Notes: generated by a model from the letters alone, not told the origin. 64,000 nucleotides of DNA from Heteroscillospira sp050943935 (GCA_050943935.1 JBMNQC010000001.1:1-64000), one strand, 5' to 3'; numbered from the stretch's first letter, positions 1 through 8,438 are shown. Translations and numbers: made by a program.

Positions 1-10
1 ATGCACAGGC

Positions 11-52
11 AAAAAAATAACGGGTACTCGGCTTTCACCGAATACCCGTTAT
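11..52. terminator. Hairpin terminator at window edge
   Basis: A 10-bp stem (ATAACGGGTA at 17-26 with TACCCGTTAT at 43-52) with an inner TCGG/CCGA stem. An A-run at 11-17 gives a U-run on the minus strand, and the plus side continues ATCTTGTTT. It may serve a gene lying left of the window. No convincing gene occupies 1-258. Confidence 0.7.
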
Positions 53-169
53 CTTGTTTACCAACCCCGTCTGACAGATGCCATAATCGTAATTCTTTCA
101 ATTACTTTCTTATGAGCACCCGTGTAAAGGGGGCGAGCTTTTCAGGAGTGCGCAGCAAAAATTCAAACA

Positions 170-224
170 GCGCAAAGTGCCACAGCAATTATTCATTTTT
201 CACTATTAACTACTAATTATTAAC
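170..224 (+). repeat. Dispersed AT-rich intergenic repeat, copy A
   Basis: Starts GCGCAAAGTGCCACAG and continues with CAATTATTCA followed by CACTATTAAC-like runs. The same 5' block and TTCACT-type tail recur at 11843-11894 and, inverted, at 19740-19787. All copies lie beside a terminator or gene end. Confidence 0.75.
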
Positions 225-260
225 AGAAAGCGCCTCCCTTTTCGGGAGGCGCTTTCTGTT
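222..260. terminator. Perfect 17-bp stem terminator of the SLC13-type gene
   Basis: AACAGAAAGCGCCTCCC (222-238) pairs perfectly with 244-260 around a 5-nt loop. The TAA stop of the minus-strand permease gene lies at the edge of the hairpin. Confidence 0.8.
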
Positions 261-1524
261 ATGCAAACAGCAGCCAGATTATTATGTAAGCAGGTATTAC
301 GGCAGACAGAGTGAACGGAATGCCTATTCTCAGGAAGTCGGTATTTTTAACCTCAAAGCCGGCCTTGCGCAGGATGCCTATACCGGCAATGTTTGCCGAG
401 GCTCCAATAGGCGTAAGGTTTCCGCCCAGCGTTGCTCCGCTAAGCAGGCCGAAGTAGAGAAGCGTCGGGTCAATGCCCATCGAAGCCGCAATTCCCTGCG
501 CAACCGGAAGCATTGTTGCAACATAAGGTATATTGTCTATAAATGCCGACAGCAGCACGCTGGCCCAAACAATTATTGTGTAAATAATGAACACATTTCC
601 GTTTCCAAGTCCAGCAATAAACTGTGCCAAAGCGTCAATAACTCCGCAGGCGCGTATGCCTCCGATGACCATGAACAAACCGGTGAGCAGTAAAATAGTC
701 TGCCAGTCGATTTCCTTAAAAACATCTCCCACGACTTTTAATGAGCCTGTTTTGATTACGCTGCGCAGTAATCCTATCAGCAGCAGCGCATCGCAAATCA
801 GTCCGTTAATACAGCTGGGCATATTGGGCAGGAATGACGCAATGATGAGCAGAACTATCATTCCCAGCAACAGAATACTCGGGAAATAATCTGTTACAAC
901 AGCCCTCTGGCTTGATACAATGGGACTGCTTTCTTTTCTGAACAGCCACAACAAAACTATTGCGGAAATAACAGCTCCTATTTGTACAATGAAGAACATG
1001 CCCATTTTCCCCTGGTAAACGAAGAAGTCTATAAAATTCATGTTGGCATATCCGCCCAGCAGTATGCTTGTGGTATCGCCAACCAGGGTCGCGGCTCCTT
1101 GTAAGTTTGAGGAGACCGCTATGGATATAATCATAGGCACGGGGCTGAGATCGAGTCTTTTCGCAATTGCCAAGGCTACCGGGGCTACCATGAGAACCGT
1201 TGCAACATTGTCCACAAACGCGGAAATTATACCGGCAAAGAGAGCCAGCGCAACTATTGCCCAGCGCACATTAGGAGTCTTTTCAATAATAATATCGGCA
1301 AGCAGCATGGGCATTCGTGATTCAATGAACAGCGACACTATGCCCATAGTACCGGCAATCATCATGATTACATTAAAGTCTATACTTCCAACTACATCTC
1401 CGAACGGAAGCATTCCAGAGAAGATAAAGCACGCCGCCGAAACCAGGGCGACATGGGCTCTGAACCTGGGCAGGGCCAGCATGAGCAGATAGGTAAGCGC
1501 AAACAGGATTACAGCTGGGAGCAT
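259..1524 (-). CDS. SLC13/ArsB/NhaD-type ion transporter permease
   Basis: Very hydrophobic protein of about 422 residues, the usual size for the ion-transporter superfamily that holds ArsB, NhaD, CitM and SLC13/DASS carriers. Two inverted-repeat signatures are visible: SAFVDNVATVLMVAP in the first half and SAFIDNIPYVATMLPV in the second, each followed by a glycine-rich stretch (QGAATLVGD; GGNLTPIGASANIAG). These are the helix-break substrate and ion sites of the family. Substrate (dicarboxylate, Na+/H+ or oxyanion) cannot be told. An upstream TTG at 1533 is in frame, but AAGGG fits the ATG at 1524 better. Apparently monocistronic. Confidence 0.85.
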   Translation of the reverse strand: MLPAVILFALTYLLMLALPRFRAHVALVSAACFIFSGMLPFGDVVGSIDFNVIMMIAGTMGIVSLFIESRMPMLLADIIIEKTPNVRWAIVALALFAGIISAFVDNVATVLMVAPVALAIAKRLDLSPVPMIISIAVSSNLQGAATLVGDTTSILLGGYANMNFIDFFVYQGKMGMFFIVQIGAVISAIVLLWLFRKESSPIVSSQRAVVTDYFPSILLLGMIVLLIIASFLPNMPSCINGLICDALLLIGLLRSVIKTGSLKVVGDVFKEIDWQTILLLTGLFMVIGGIRACGVIDALAQFIAGLGNGNVFIIYTIIVWASVLLSAFIDNIPYVATMLPVAQGIAASMGIDPTLLYFGLLSGATLGGNLTPIGASANIAGIGILRKAGFEVKNTDFLRIGIPFTLSAVIPAYIIIWLLFA

Positions 1525-1679
1525 TAATATCAATTCCCTTCAAAAATATTACACCCGCTTGTATTGTACCGCCGGTGCTTTGCTGCTTGATAATAACACA
1601 CTCTGCTTGTACGTTAAAATAGCATATTCAGCATCTTTATACCCATCTTACTTTTCGTTATATTATATTAGCGCAATGA

Positions 1680-1711
1680 CAAAAATTTAACGCCGGAGAA
1701 AATCTCCGGCG
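1680..1711 (-). terminator. Rho-independent terminator of the small membrane gene
   Basis: CGCCGGAGA/TCTCCGGCG stem at 1691-1711. On the minus strand it is followed by TTAAATTTTT. Confidence 0.85.
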
Positions 1712-1723
1712 CTATGATTAGTT

Positions 1724-1948
1724 TTATTTCTCACTTTTGTTGAAAACATCAAAATACTTGAGTATAAGCGGAATATAGGTGATGATAAATACCGCACTTG
1801 CCACTATGGCAGCCGTTTTTTTAGCCCGGTCTGGCAGAGAAATTCCAATTAGCACGCCCATTGAGGCCAGACAGAATTTGAGCATGGCAAGCACCTTCCA
1901 GTCGGATTCCATGCAGTACCTATTTGCGGAGTCAAAAAGTCTTTTCAT
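1724..1948 (-). CDS. Small two-TM protein (often annotated phosphate ABC permease-like)
   Basis: A 74-residue protein with a strong AGGAGG ribosome binding site nine bases before the ATG. The N-terminus has the pattern KRLFDSANRYCMESDWKVLAMLKFC, followed by two membrane segments (about 25-40 and 46-64). Short Clostridial proteins like this are commonly labelled permease of phosphate ABC transporter, although they lack ABC permease features; function is unknown. Its SD-start sequence is one half of the 19-bp direct repeat whose other half lies at 6811-6829, so the native promoter of this gene may have been displaced by the inserted cassette. Confidence 0.7.
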   Translation of the reverse strand: MKRLFDSANRYCMESDWKVLAMLKFCLASMGVLIGISLPDRAKKTAAIVASAVFIITYIPLILKYFDVFNKSEK

Positions 1949-1962
1949 GCTTACCGCCTCCT
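1944..1962. repeat. 19-bp direct repeat, left copy
   Basis: TTCATGCTTACCGCCTCCT, identical to 6811-6829; flanking bases differ. On the minus strand it is the SD, spacer, ATG and second codon of the small membrane gene. With the right copy it frames a 4.87-kb segment carrying the LysR, MATE, aldo/keto reductase and alcohol dehydrogenase genes. Confidence 0.85.
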
Positions 1963-2031
1963 TTATGACAGTATACCACGGTTTACCTTACATGCTGACG
2001 GCTTTTTCTGTTTTTTTGGCAAAGTGATTGC

Positions 2032-2904
2032 TCACTCAACCAGCTCTTTCAGTTGCTCTATAAATTTTTCCGCCGCCTTGGAGAATATTGGATACCGTTT
2101 CCATGCAAGGCCATATTGGATTTTGATTGCCGGTTCCAGCGGGCGGAAACAAAGCGTTTGGCTCTCGCCGGTATCGACCAGTGTACGCAGGGAAAACGCA
2201 TATCCAAGTCCATTTTTAATTAACAGAGAAGTGTTGTTGAAAAGAATATCGAAGGTGGCAATGGTATTCAGCTGCTCTGTGGGAATACCCGCCCAGGCAG
2301 AAAGCTCCCTCTGCAAGCCAATACGCTGGGGCAGAATGAGTGGAACACCCTGAATGTCCTCCGGGCGAATAACTTCTTTTGATGCAAGAGAGCAATCCTT
2401 TCGCATGAGCAGTCCCCATTCGTCGTTTTCGTTCAGGGTAAGATGCTCATATTTCACAAGATCAACAGGCTCTATCAAAATTCCAAAGTCCAAAGTTCCA
2501 TGGTCCAGCTTCTCCATCAATATTTCAGCGTCACCGTTGAGAAACTGGAACTTTATTCCCGGATGCCTGTCCGCAATCATGGCGGTTGCATGCGCCACGG
2601 CAGACGACCCAGCACCTCCGATGGAAATAACACCGCCGATAAACTCGGAATCCTGGGTAATTTCCCGCCGGGTTTTATCGCACAGCATCAGAATCTCGTC
2701 AGCGCGCTTACGGAGAAGAACGCCTTCGCCCGTCAGCGTGATTTTTCTTTTCCCCCGGATGAAAAGCTGCTTGCCCAATTCCTGTTCCAATTCCATCAGC
2801 TGCTTGGATAACGATGGCTGAGTGATATGCAGAGATTCCGCAGCACGAGTAATATTTTCCTCCCGTGCAACGGCTAAAAAATAACGAAGTAATCGCAGCT
2901 CCAT
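2032..2904 (-). CDS. LysR-family transcriptional regulator
   Basis: 290 residues, normal family length. The N-terminal winged HTH (1-60) shows LRYFLAVAREENITRAAE and ITQPSLSKQL, with LGKQLFIR following. The C-terminal periplasmic-binding-like effector domain spans about 90-290. Good SD (GGAGGA) before ATG 2904. Divergently transcribed from the small ORF-MATE-reductase-dehydrogenase genes, with a 12-bp palindrome in the shared 138-bp intergenic region, so it very likely controls that operon in response to a small ligand, perhaps a toxic aldehyde or drug. The ligand is unknown. Confidence 0.93.
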   Translation of the reverse strand: MELRLLRYFLAVAREENITRAAESLHITQPSLSKQLMELEQELGKQLFIRGKRKITLTGEGVLLRKRADEILMLCDKTRREITQDSEFIGGVISIGGAGSSAVAHATAMIADRHPGIKFQFLNGDAEILMEKLDHGTLDFGILIEPVDLVKYEHLTLNENDEWGLLMRKDCSLASKEVIRPEDIQGVPLILPQRIGLQRELSAWAGIPTEQLNTIATFDILFNNTSLLIKNGLGYAFSLRTLVDTGESQTLCFRPLEPAIKIQYGLAWKRYPIFSKAAEKFIEQLKELVE

Positions 2905-2976
2905 CGGTATTCCTCCTTGTCGCTTTCATCATCATTATATATGTTTTAATCATTCCTGTAAACTATGATTTTGTAT

Positions 2977-3018
2977 TACTTATAAGTATTTGATATGAAA
3001 CGAAAAGCGTTATATACT
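2977..3018 (+). promoter_or_regulatory. Cassette promoter with LysR operator candidate
   Basis: Perfect palindrome TACTTATAAGTA (2977-2988) abuts a sigma-A promoter: TTGATA at 2990-2995, 17-bp spacer, TATACT at 3013-3018. This is the expected layout for LysR-type activation immediately upstream of -35. Confidence 0.7.
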
Positions 3019-3042
3019 TTGAACGGTTAAGGAGTGACACAC

Positions 3043-3264
3043 ATGAATAATCACATAGCATCAGATTCTGTAAAACAAAATTTGAAGGATGCCGGATGTG
3101 AAGATGACTTTATTGAGAAAGTTATTTTCACATTGGAAAATGACCAAAACAAAGAAGTACTTTTATTGCTTCGCGGATGGCGGAACAGTCTGCTTGATGA
3201 AATACATAGCAATCAGCACAGGCTGGATTGTCTCGACTATCTGATACGCAAATTGGGAGGTTAA
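3043..3264 (+). CDS. Small hypothetical protein, first gene of the LysR-controlled cassette
   Basis: 73 residues, acidic and helical, no membrane segment or signal peptide. AAGGAG sits eight bases before ATG 3043, which is preferred to a GTG at 3034 that overlaps the SD. It ends 10 bp before the MATE gene, so it is co-transcribed with it. The pattern of a short helical protein with a leucine-rich middle (KEVLLLLRGWRNSLLDEI) and a C-terminal LDCLDYLIRKLG is reminiscent of small helical regulatory or adaptor proteins, but I do not recognise the family. Confidence 0.7.
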   Translation: MNNHIASDSVKQNLKDAGCEDDFIEKVIFTLENDQNKEVLLLLRGWRNSLLDEIHSNQHRLDCLDYLIRKLGG

Positions 3265-3274
3265 AGAATATATC

Positions 3275-4672
3275 ATGAGCGCATTGGCTTTGAAAAGAAA
3301 AGCTTACAGGAATGAGAACGGGTCGGAAGCCCTGATGACGGAGGGCAGCATCTTCAAGAGTATCTTGTTTTTTTCCATCCCTTTGATTTTGGGAAATCTC
3401 CTGCAGCAAATGTACAACGCCGTTGACTCCGTCATTGTCGGCAACTGGGTTGGACAGAACGCTCTGGCAGCAGTAGGTTCCAGCACTTCCCTGATCTATC
3501 TGCTGATCGCTTTTAGTCAGGGAGCGGCTGTTGGCGCCGGAGTGGTTGTCTCTCTGCATCTGGGAGCCAGGGACAAGAAGGGAGTTCATACCTCGGTTCA
3601 TACTGCGCTGGCAATCGCAGTAATCCTTGGGCTGCTTCTGACAGCAGGTGGGATTCTGTTCAGCCGCCCGCTGCTGGTCTGGATGAATACGCCCGCAGAG
3701 GTTATGCCGGAAGCCGTCACTTATCTGCAAATTTACTCCGTAGGAATGGTATTCAATGTGGTTTACAATATGGCCGCAGGCATTATGAACGCTGCCGGAA
3801 ATTCCAAGCGTTCCCTGCGCTATCTGGCGGCTGCATCCATCGTAAATGTGGTTCTGGACTTGCTGCTGATTGCAGGATTAAAAATGGGGGTTGCGGGAGC
3901 CGCAATCGCAACCAATATCAGTCAGGTCGTTTCCTGTGTGCTGGCAATGCTGTTTTTAATGCGGGTTCCTGAACAGTATCAAGTGAAACTGAAAAAAATT
4001 CGTATACAAAAAAAGGAAGCGCTACGCATTATTAAAATCGGCTTACCCACCGGCCTTCAGAACATGGTTATTTCCCTTTCCAATATGCTGGTTCAGTCCA
4101 GCGTCAACGCATTTGGTACGGCGGCTATGGCGGGGTTTGGCGCTTACATGAAAATCGACGGATTCAATATCCTGCCTATTACCAGCTTCAGCATGGCGGT
4201 CACTACATTTACCGGACAGAACTATGGCGCCGGGAAATTTGACCGGGTAAAAAAGGGCATGTTTGTGACCATGATGATGGGAATCGTTTATACGCTTGCT
4301 CTGGGAGCTTTGCTGCTTACTTTTTCAGAGCCGGCCATCCGGCTGTTTAATCAGGATGCCGATGTAATCACCATCGGCATGACCACTATGCGGTACTTTT
4401 GTCCTTTCTACTGGATACTCAGTATTATGCACGTACTGGCAGGTACGGTTCGCGGCACCGGAAAGAGCGTCCCGCCCATGGTAATTCTGATTCTCTCCCT
4501 GTGCGCGTTCCGCATCCTGTGGATTTCGTTTGTGATGCCGCATTTCAGCGCTATTGACGGTGTATTTATATTGTATCCCGTGTCATGGATTTTGGGAATG
4601 ATTTTAATGGCTTTGTACACATGGAAAGGAAAATGGTTTTCTGTTCCGGAGAAAGCAAATGGAGGAATTTGA
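3275..4672 (+). CDS. MATE-family multidrug/cation efflux transporter
   Basis: 465 residues with about 12 membrane helices, the typical MATE size. The N-terminal part reads GSIFKSILFFSIPLILGNLLQQMYNAVDSVIVG, carrying the MATE signature (P-x-x-LGNLLQ, D-S-V-I-V-G-N). The second bundle repeats the pattern (IIKIGLPTGLQN). Likely exports organic cations or drugs using H+ or Na+. Third position after the LysR-type promoter, two bases from the reductase start. Isoleucine is mostly ATT/ATC, whereas genes right of 6.9 kb use ATA often, in keeping with a foreign origin. Confidence 0.93.
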   Translation: MSALALKRKAYRNENGSEALMTEGSIFKSILFFSIPLILGNLLQQMYNAVDSVIVGNWVGQNALAAVGSSTSLIYLLIAFSQGAAVGAGVVVSLHLGARDKKGVHTSVHTALAIAVILGLLLTAGGILFSRPLLVWMNTPAEVMPEAVTYLQIYSVGMVFNVVYNMAAGIMNAAGNSKRSLRYLAAASIVNVVLDLLLIAGLKMGVAGAAIATNISQVVSCVLAMLFLMRVPEQYQVKLKKIRIQKKEALRIIKIGLPTGLQNMVISLSNMLVQSSVNAFGTAAMAGFGAYMKIDGFNILPITSFSMAVTTFTGQNYGAGKFDRVKKGMFVTMMMGIVYTLALGALLLTFSEPAIRLFNQDADVITIGMTTMRYFCPFYWILSIMHVLAGTVRGTGKSVPPMVILILSLCAFRILWISFVMPHFSAIDGVFILYPVSWILGMILMALYTWKGKWFSVPEKANGGI

Positions 4673-4674
4673 TA

Positions 4675-5535
4675 ATGAAACATACAGTAATGCTTAACAA
4701 TGGCGTTCAGATGCCTAAAATCGGTTTCGGCGTGTTCCGAATCAACGACATGGAGAAATGTGAGGAGGCCGTGGTGCAGGCAATCCGGAGCGGCTATCGC
4801 CTGATCGACACGGCCAGCGCCTATGAAAATGAAGAAGCTGTTGGACGTGCAATCCGGCGCAGCGGCGTTCCCCGTGAGGAGCTGTTCGTGACCACCAAGC
4901 TGTGAATCACGGATACCAGCTATGAAGGAGCCAGGCGGGGGCTTCAGCGCTCCATGGAGCGTCTGGGGCTAGATTACATCGACCTATATCTGATACATCA
5001 GCCTTTCCACGATTACTATGGCGCATGGAGAGCCATGGAGGAGCTGTACGCAGAGGGCAAAGTCCGGGCGATTGGTGTGGACAACTTTGCCCAGGACAGG
5101 CTTGCTGATTTTATCTTCTTCAACAAGGTAAAGCCTGCGGTCAATTTGATTGAGTGCAATGCCTTTTTCCAGCGGGAGGATGACCTTGCCTATCTGGACA
5201 GCCAGGGAATCCAGATGCAGGCATGGTCCCCTCTGGCTGCCGGCAGCGAGGGCCTTTTGGATAATCCGCTGCTGCTTTCACTCAGTCAGAAATACCAGAA
5301 GTCCGTGCCGCAGATCGTTCTGCGGTGGCTCATCCAGCGCGGCATCGTTCCGCTGGTGAAAAGCGTAAAGCCCGAGCGCATGCAGGAAAATCTTGATATT
5401 TTCGACTTCTCACTTTCGGCAGAGGATATGGAGAAAATTACCGTCCTTGACACAGGGCACAGCTGTTTTCCGCCCCGGACCAGCGGTCAGGATGTCAGCG
5501 TTTTTTTGGAAGCGGCGCAGGGTTTTCAGGTCTGA
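4675..5535 (+). pseudogene. Aldo/keto reductase interrupted by in-frame TGA
   Basis: The reading frame from ATG 4675 (SD GGAGGA) to 5535 would give a normal 286-residue AKR. Catalytic residues are all present: Asp45, Tyr50, Lys75 and His108 (DTASAYENE, TTKL, YLIHQP). Codon 77 is TGA at 4903-4905, where the family has a highly conserved Trp (TKLW); TGG to TGA is a single base change. The rest is intact, including the cofactor-binding PLVKS motif and C-terminal part, with no frameshift. It could be a fresh nonsense mutation, a sequence error or a leaky UGA. The downstream part has no clear independent start. The protein would reduce aldehydes or ketones with NADPH. Confidence 0.85.
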
Positions 5536-5548
5536 GGGGAAGGTGATA

Positions 5549-6673
5549 ATGATGAAGCCATACGAAAAAGGAAAGCTCCCACAGATCATCTGGGGGAGCA
5601 AAAGTGCCGCCCGTGTAGGGTATGAACTGAAAAGCGCTGATGTACAGAAATGTCTGATCGTATCGGGAAGTCATGTAATCAAACATCCTATTACCCGAAA
5701 CATCATTCATTCCCTGGAAAGTCTTGGTATCACCTTCGATGTTTTTGACCGGGTGCTGCCGGAACCTACCGATTCTCTGTGTATGGAAATCGCACAGGAA
5801 ATCAAGCGCAATCACTACGACTGTGTTTTGGGCATCGGCGGCGGCAGTCCTATGGATGCGGCAAAGGCAGCTTCTTTGATTGCCGGAATCCCGGAAGATA
5901 TTGAAGATCTGCATGAATACGGTAAGACCGGTACTCGGATGAGGGAGCGGTGGAGCCGTCCCTGTATGCTGGTTTTGATGCCTACTACGTCAGGCACAGG
6001 AGCCGAAACAACGGCTAGTGCCGTCATTTCCAGCAAAAAACATGGAATGAAATTCAGTTTTGGCAATCGGAATATGGCTCCTGATTTATGTATCATTGAC
6101 CCGGAATTTACATTGGGAATGCCTGCAATGCCTACTGCCTATGGCGGCGTGGATGCGTTGGCACACACGATAGAAATTCTGGTTGGTACGGGAGCCAATG
6201 CGTATACTAATGCAGTTCTGTTGCCATGCTTGGAGAAAATTTGGGCATGGCTGCCGATTGCAGTACAGGAGCCGGAGAACCTGGAAGCCCGTGAACAACT
6301 CTCCTGGGCGGCTCATAATGCCCTTGCAAATGGTGGTATTCCCAACGGACACGCAGCAGCTCATGCCATCGGCTCGCTGTATCATGTGGTCCACGGTCAC
6401 GCCTGTATGATGGTTTTGCCTGTGGTCATCCGCCATTTTGCGGAAACCGCACAGGAAGCCATCGGACAAATTGCCGTCCGGGTCGGCGTGCCGGTGACTG
6501 GCGATGCCCAAACGGATGCCGAAAGTGTGGCAAATGCAATTTTATCATTTTATAAAAGTCTTGGTATGAAGCCGCTGCGGGAGACCTTGCAGGAAAAAGG
6601 GTGCCTTGACGATGAGCAAACATTTATAGAAAAAATGATTCCGCTTGTTATGGATGATTTCAAATCCCGTTAG
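5549..6673 (+). CDS. Iron-containing alcohol dehydrogenase
   Basis: 374 residues from ATG 5549 (GGGGAAGGTGA upstream), a normal length for group III Fe-dependent ADH. Visible motifs are the NAD(P)-binding GIGGGSPMDAAKAAS, the TTSGTGAE loop, GGVDALAHTIE, and the metal-binding set NGHAAAHAIG and HGHACMMVLP. Oxidises alcohols or reduces aldehydes in the cytosol. It follows the broken reductase by 13 bp and shares the LysR-controlled promoter, so the cassette looks like exporter plus carbonyl-reducing enzymes. Substrate not inferable. Confidence 0.92.
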   Translation: MMKPYEKGKLPQIIWGSKSAARVGYELKSADVQKCLIVSGSHVIKHPITRNIIHSLESLGITFDVFDRVLPEPTDSLCMEIAQEIKRNHYDCVLGIGGGSPMDAAKAASLIAGIPEDIEDLHEYGKTGTRMRERWSRPCMLVLMPTTSGTGAETTASAVISSKKHGMKFSFGNRNMAPDLCIIDPEFTLGMPAMPTAYGGVDALAHTIEILVGTGANAYTNAVLLPCLEKIWAWLPIAVQEPENLEAREQLSWAAHNALANGGIPNGHAAAHAIGSLYHVVHGHACMMVLPVVIRHFAETAQEAIGQIAVRVGVPVTGDAQTDAESVANAILSFYKSLGMKPLRETLQEKGCLDDEQTFIEKMIPLVMDDFKSR

Positions 6674-6689
6674 TGGCTCCCGCCTATTC

Positions 6690-6829
6690 ATGGAGACAAT
6701 TACAGAGAAAAGGTTGGAAAGATTTGTTCCGCAATTTACAAAGAAAAGTGATTGTATAAATAAGCTAAAGGATATTGAGCGTTTACTGCATGGAGCCATT
6801 GATATGCACGTTCATGCTTACCGCCTCCT
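6690..6829 (+). pseudogene. 5' fragment of a DUF6282-like amidohydrolase gene
   Basis: From ATG 6690 the translation gives about 43 residues ending LLHGAIDMHVHA, which resembles the N-terminal metal-binding HxH start of DUF6282/amidohydrolase-type proteins. Similarity to such proteins then stops exactly at the 19-bp repeat (6811-6829), and the frame runs on into unrelated sequence. No SD precedes the ATG. I read it as a gene cut by the recombination that placed the cassette here. The family call rests on a short motif. Confidence 0.45.
6811..6829. repeat. 19-bp direct repeat, right copy
   Basis: Exact duplicate of 1944-1962. On the minus strand it again reads as SD plus ATG, but only a very short reading frame follows, as though it were the original 5' end of the small membrane gene at 1724-1948. 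Confidence 0.85.
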
Positions 6830-6888
6830 GTCCAGCCTAAACCGGGATCATCCCTCATATATTCTACCAGAAGCACGGGAGGTAGGAT

Positions 6889-8379
6889 ATGGACAGAAAA
6901 AACGCTCTGGTATTCAACACGGCGCTGCTAACGGCGGTATCGCTCATAATGCGGTGTATAGGCATGGTCTGGCAGGTGTGGCTGGTTTCGCGCATAGGCT
7001 CGGCGGGTATAGGGCTGTTCACGCTGGTGCTGTCCGTTGGCTCGCTGGCGGCCACCTTTGCCATTTCCGGCATACGCTACACCTCCACCCGGCTTATCTC
7101 CGAGGAGTTGGGCCGGGGCAACTCCGGGGGCGTCACCGCGTCCGTAGCCCGCTGCTGCGCCTACGCCCTGTTCTTCGGCATCTCGGCCATGCTGATACTG
7201 TTCCTAACCGCAGAGCGCATTGGCTTTCTGTGGATAGGCGACGCGCGCACGGTGCTGAGTCTGGAAATTCTGTCCTTTTCCCTGCCCTTCGCCTCCCTGT
7301 CCTCCGTGCTTTCCGGTTATTTCACGTCCATAGGTAGGGTGTATAAATCCGCGGCGGCTCAGCTGCTTGAGCAGCTTGGTCAGGTGGTGCTGACGGTGGT
7401 ATTTCTTAAATTCGCCCCCCACGGTGATCTGGAAAAATGCTGCGCGGCTGTTGTGGCCGCGGGGACGCTGGCGCAGATGCTGTCCTTTTGTCTGCTTGAG
7501 CTGCTGTATATCTTCGACAGGCGGCAGTACAGGCTTGGAAAGCGCGGGGCGCACATCACAAACCGTATGCTGCGCATAGCCATGCCCCTGGCCCTGTCGG
7601 CCTATGCCCGCACTTCCCTGTCCACTCTTCAGCAGATGCTTGTACCTCGGGGGCTGCGGCGGGCGGGGCTGAGCGCGGACAGGGCCATGTCCGACTACGG
7701 CATAATTCAGGGCATGGCTTTTCCCGTGGTGAGCTTCCCCGCCTGCTTTCTCATGGCCCTGGGGGATCTGCTGGTGCCGGAGCTTACGGAGGCCCAGGTT
7801 GCCGGGCGGGAAAAGCACATAGCAAGGCTCACCACTTCCCTGCTGGAGCGCTGTCTGATATTTTCTCTGGGCGTATCCGCCCTGCTGTTCACCTTTTCCC
7901 ACGAGCTGGGGCTGACCGTGTACTCCTCGGACACGGCCGGACACTACATAGGCATGCTGGCCCTGCTGGCTCCGGTGATGTATATGGATATGCTCACCGA
8001 TGCCTGCCTGAAGGGGCTGGGACAGATGCTTTACTCCATGTCCGTAAACGTGCTGGACTCCGTGGTATGCGTGGTAATGGTGCTCACCCTGCTGCCGCGC
8101 ATGGGGCTGCAGGGCTACATACTGGTAATTTTTGTATCGGAGCTGCTGAATTTTCTCCTGAGCATTTTGCGGCTTCAGTCCATGCTGAAGCTCAGGCTGC
8201 GGCCCGGCACAATGCTCACCGCCCTGCTCTGCGCCGTGGGCAGCGCCCAGGGCGCGCGGCTGCTGCTGAATTTTGCAGGAGTGCGCCATCCCGCCGCCCC
8301 GGGACTTACGGCAGCCCTGGTCTGCGCGGGGGCGCTGTATATCCTGCTGCTGAAACTGTGCGTGGAAAAAGAAGCATAA
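6889..8379 (+). CDS. SpoVB/MurJ-like polysaccharide (lipid) flippase
   Basis: 496 residues with 13-14 predicted membrane helices; good GGAGG SD. N-terminal pattern NTALLTAVSLIMRCIGMVWQVWLVSRIG with a later GLFTLVLSV is typical of the MVF/MATE-like oligosaccharide flippase group including stage V sporulation protein B. Probably moves an undecaprenyl-linked precursor across the membrane; SpoVB and other paralogs cannot be separated here. Transcribed alone, convergent with infC-rpmI-rplT, with a chain of hairpins downstream. Confidence 0.88.
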   Translation: MDRKNALVFNTALLTAVSLIMRCIGMVWQVWLVSRIGSAGIGLFTLVLSVGSLAATFAISGIRYTSTRLISEELGRGNSGGVTASVARCCAYALFFGISAMLILFLTAERIGFLWIGDARTVLSLEILSFSLPFASLSSVLSGYFTSIGRVYKSAAAQLLEQLGQVVLTVVFLKFAPHGDLEKCCAAVVAAGTLAQMLSFCLLELLYIFDRRQYRLGKRGAHITNRMLRIAMPLALSAYARTSLSTLQQMLVPRGLRRAGLSADRAMSDYGIIQGMAFPVVSFPACFLMALGDLLVPELTEAQVAGREKHIARLTTSLLERCLIFSLGVSALLFTFSHELGLTVYSSDTAGHYIGMLALLAPVMYMDMLTDACLKGLGQMLYSMSVNVLDSVVCVVMVLTLLPRMGLQGYILVIFVSELLNFLLSILRLQSMLKLRLRPGTMLTALLCAVGSAQGARLLLNFAGVRHPAAPGLTAALVCAGALYILLLKLCVEKEA

Positions 8380-8438
8380 AACTTCATGCGCTGTCGGCGC
8401 ACCGCGATAACAGGCAAAATGTACAGCGCACGAAGTTT
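8379..8438 (+). terminator. Long-stem terminator after the flippase gene
   Basis: Sixteen-bp near-perfect stem (AAACTTCATGCGCTGT with ACAGCGCACGAAGTTT) around a 28-nt loop, ending in a T-run. Further hairpins follow at about 8441-8469, 8483-8501 and 8510-8535. Confidence 0.65.

Noticed and set aside
1..216. 71-codon open frame at the left edge
   Set aside because: It runs through a terminator hairpin and the dispersed repeat, and has no SD or recognisable product.
4903..4960. Selenocysteine reading of the reductase TGA
   Set aside because: A GGAGC/GCTCC stem lies downstream, but the family residue is Trp, not Cys or Sec, and no selenocysteine machinery is in view.
6645..7337. 230-codon frame spanning the cassette end and the flippase start
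   Set aside because: Only its first part (from 6690) has a plausible origin; the rest is the flippase gene in another frame.
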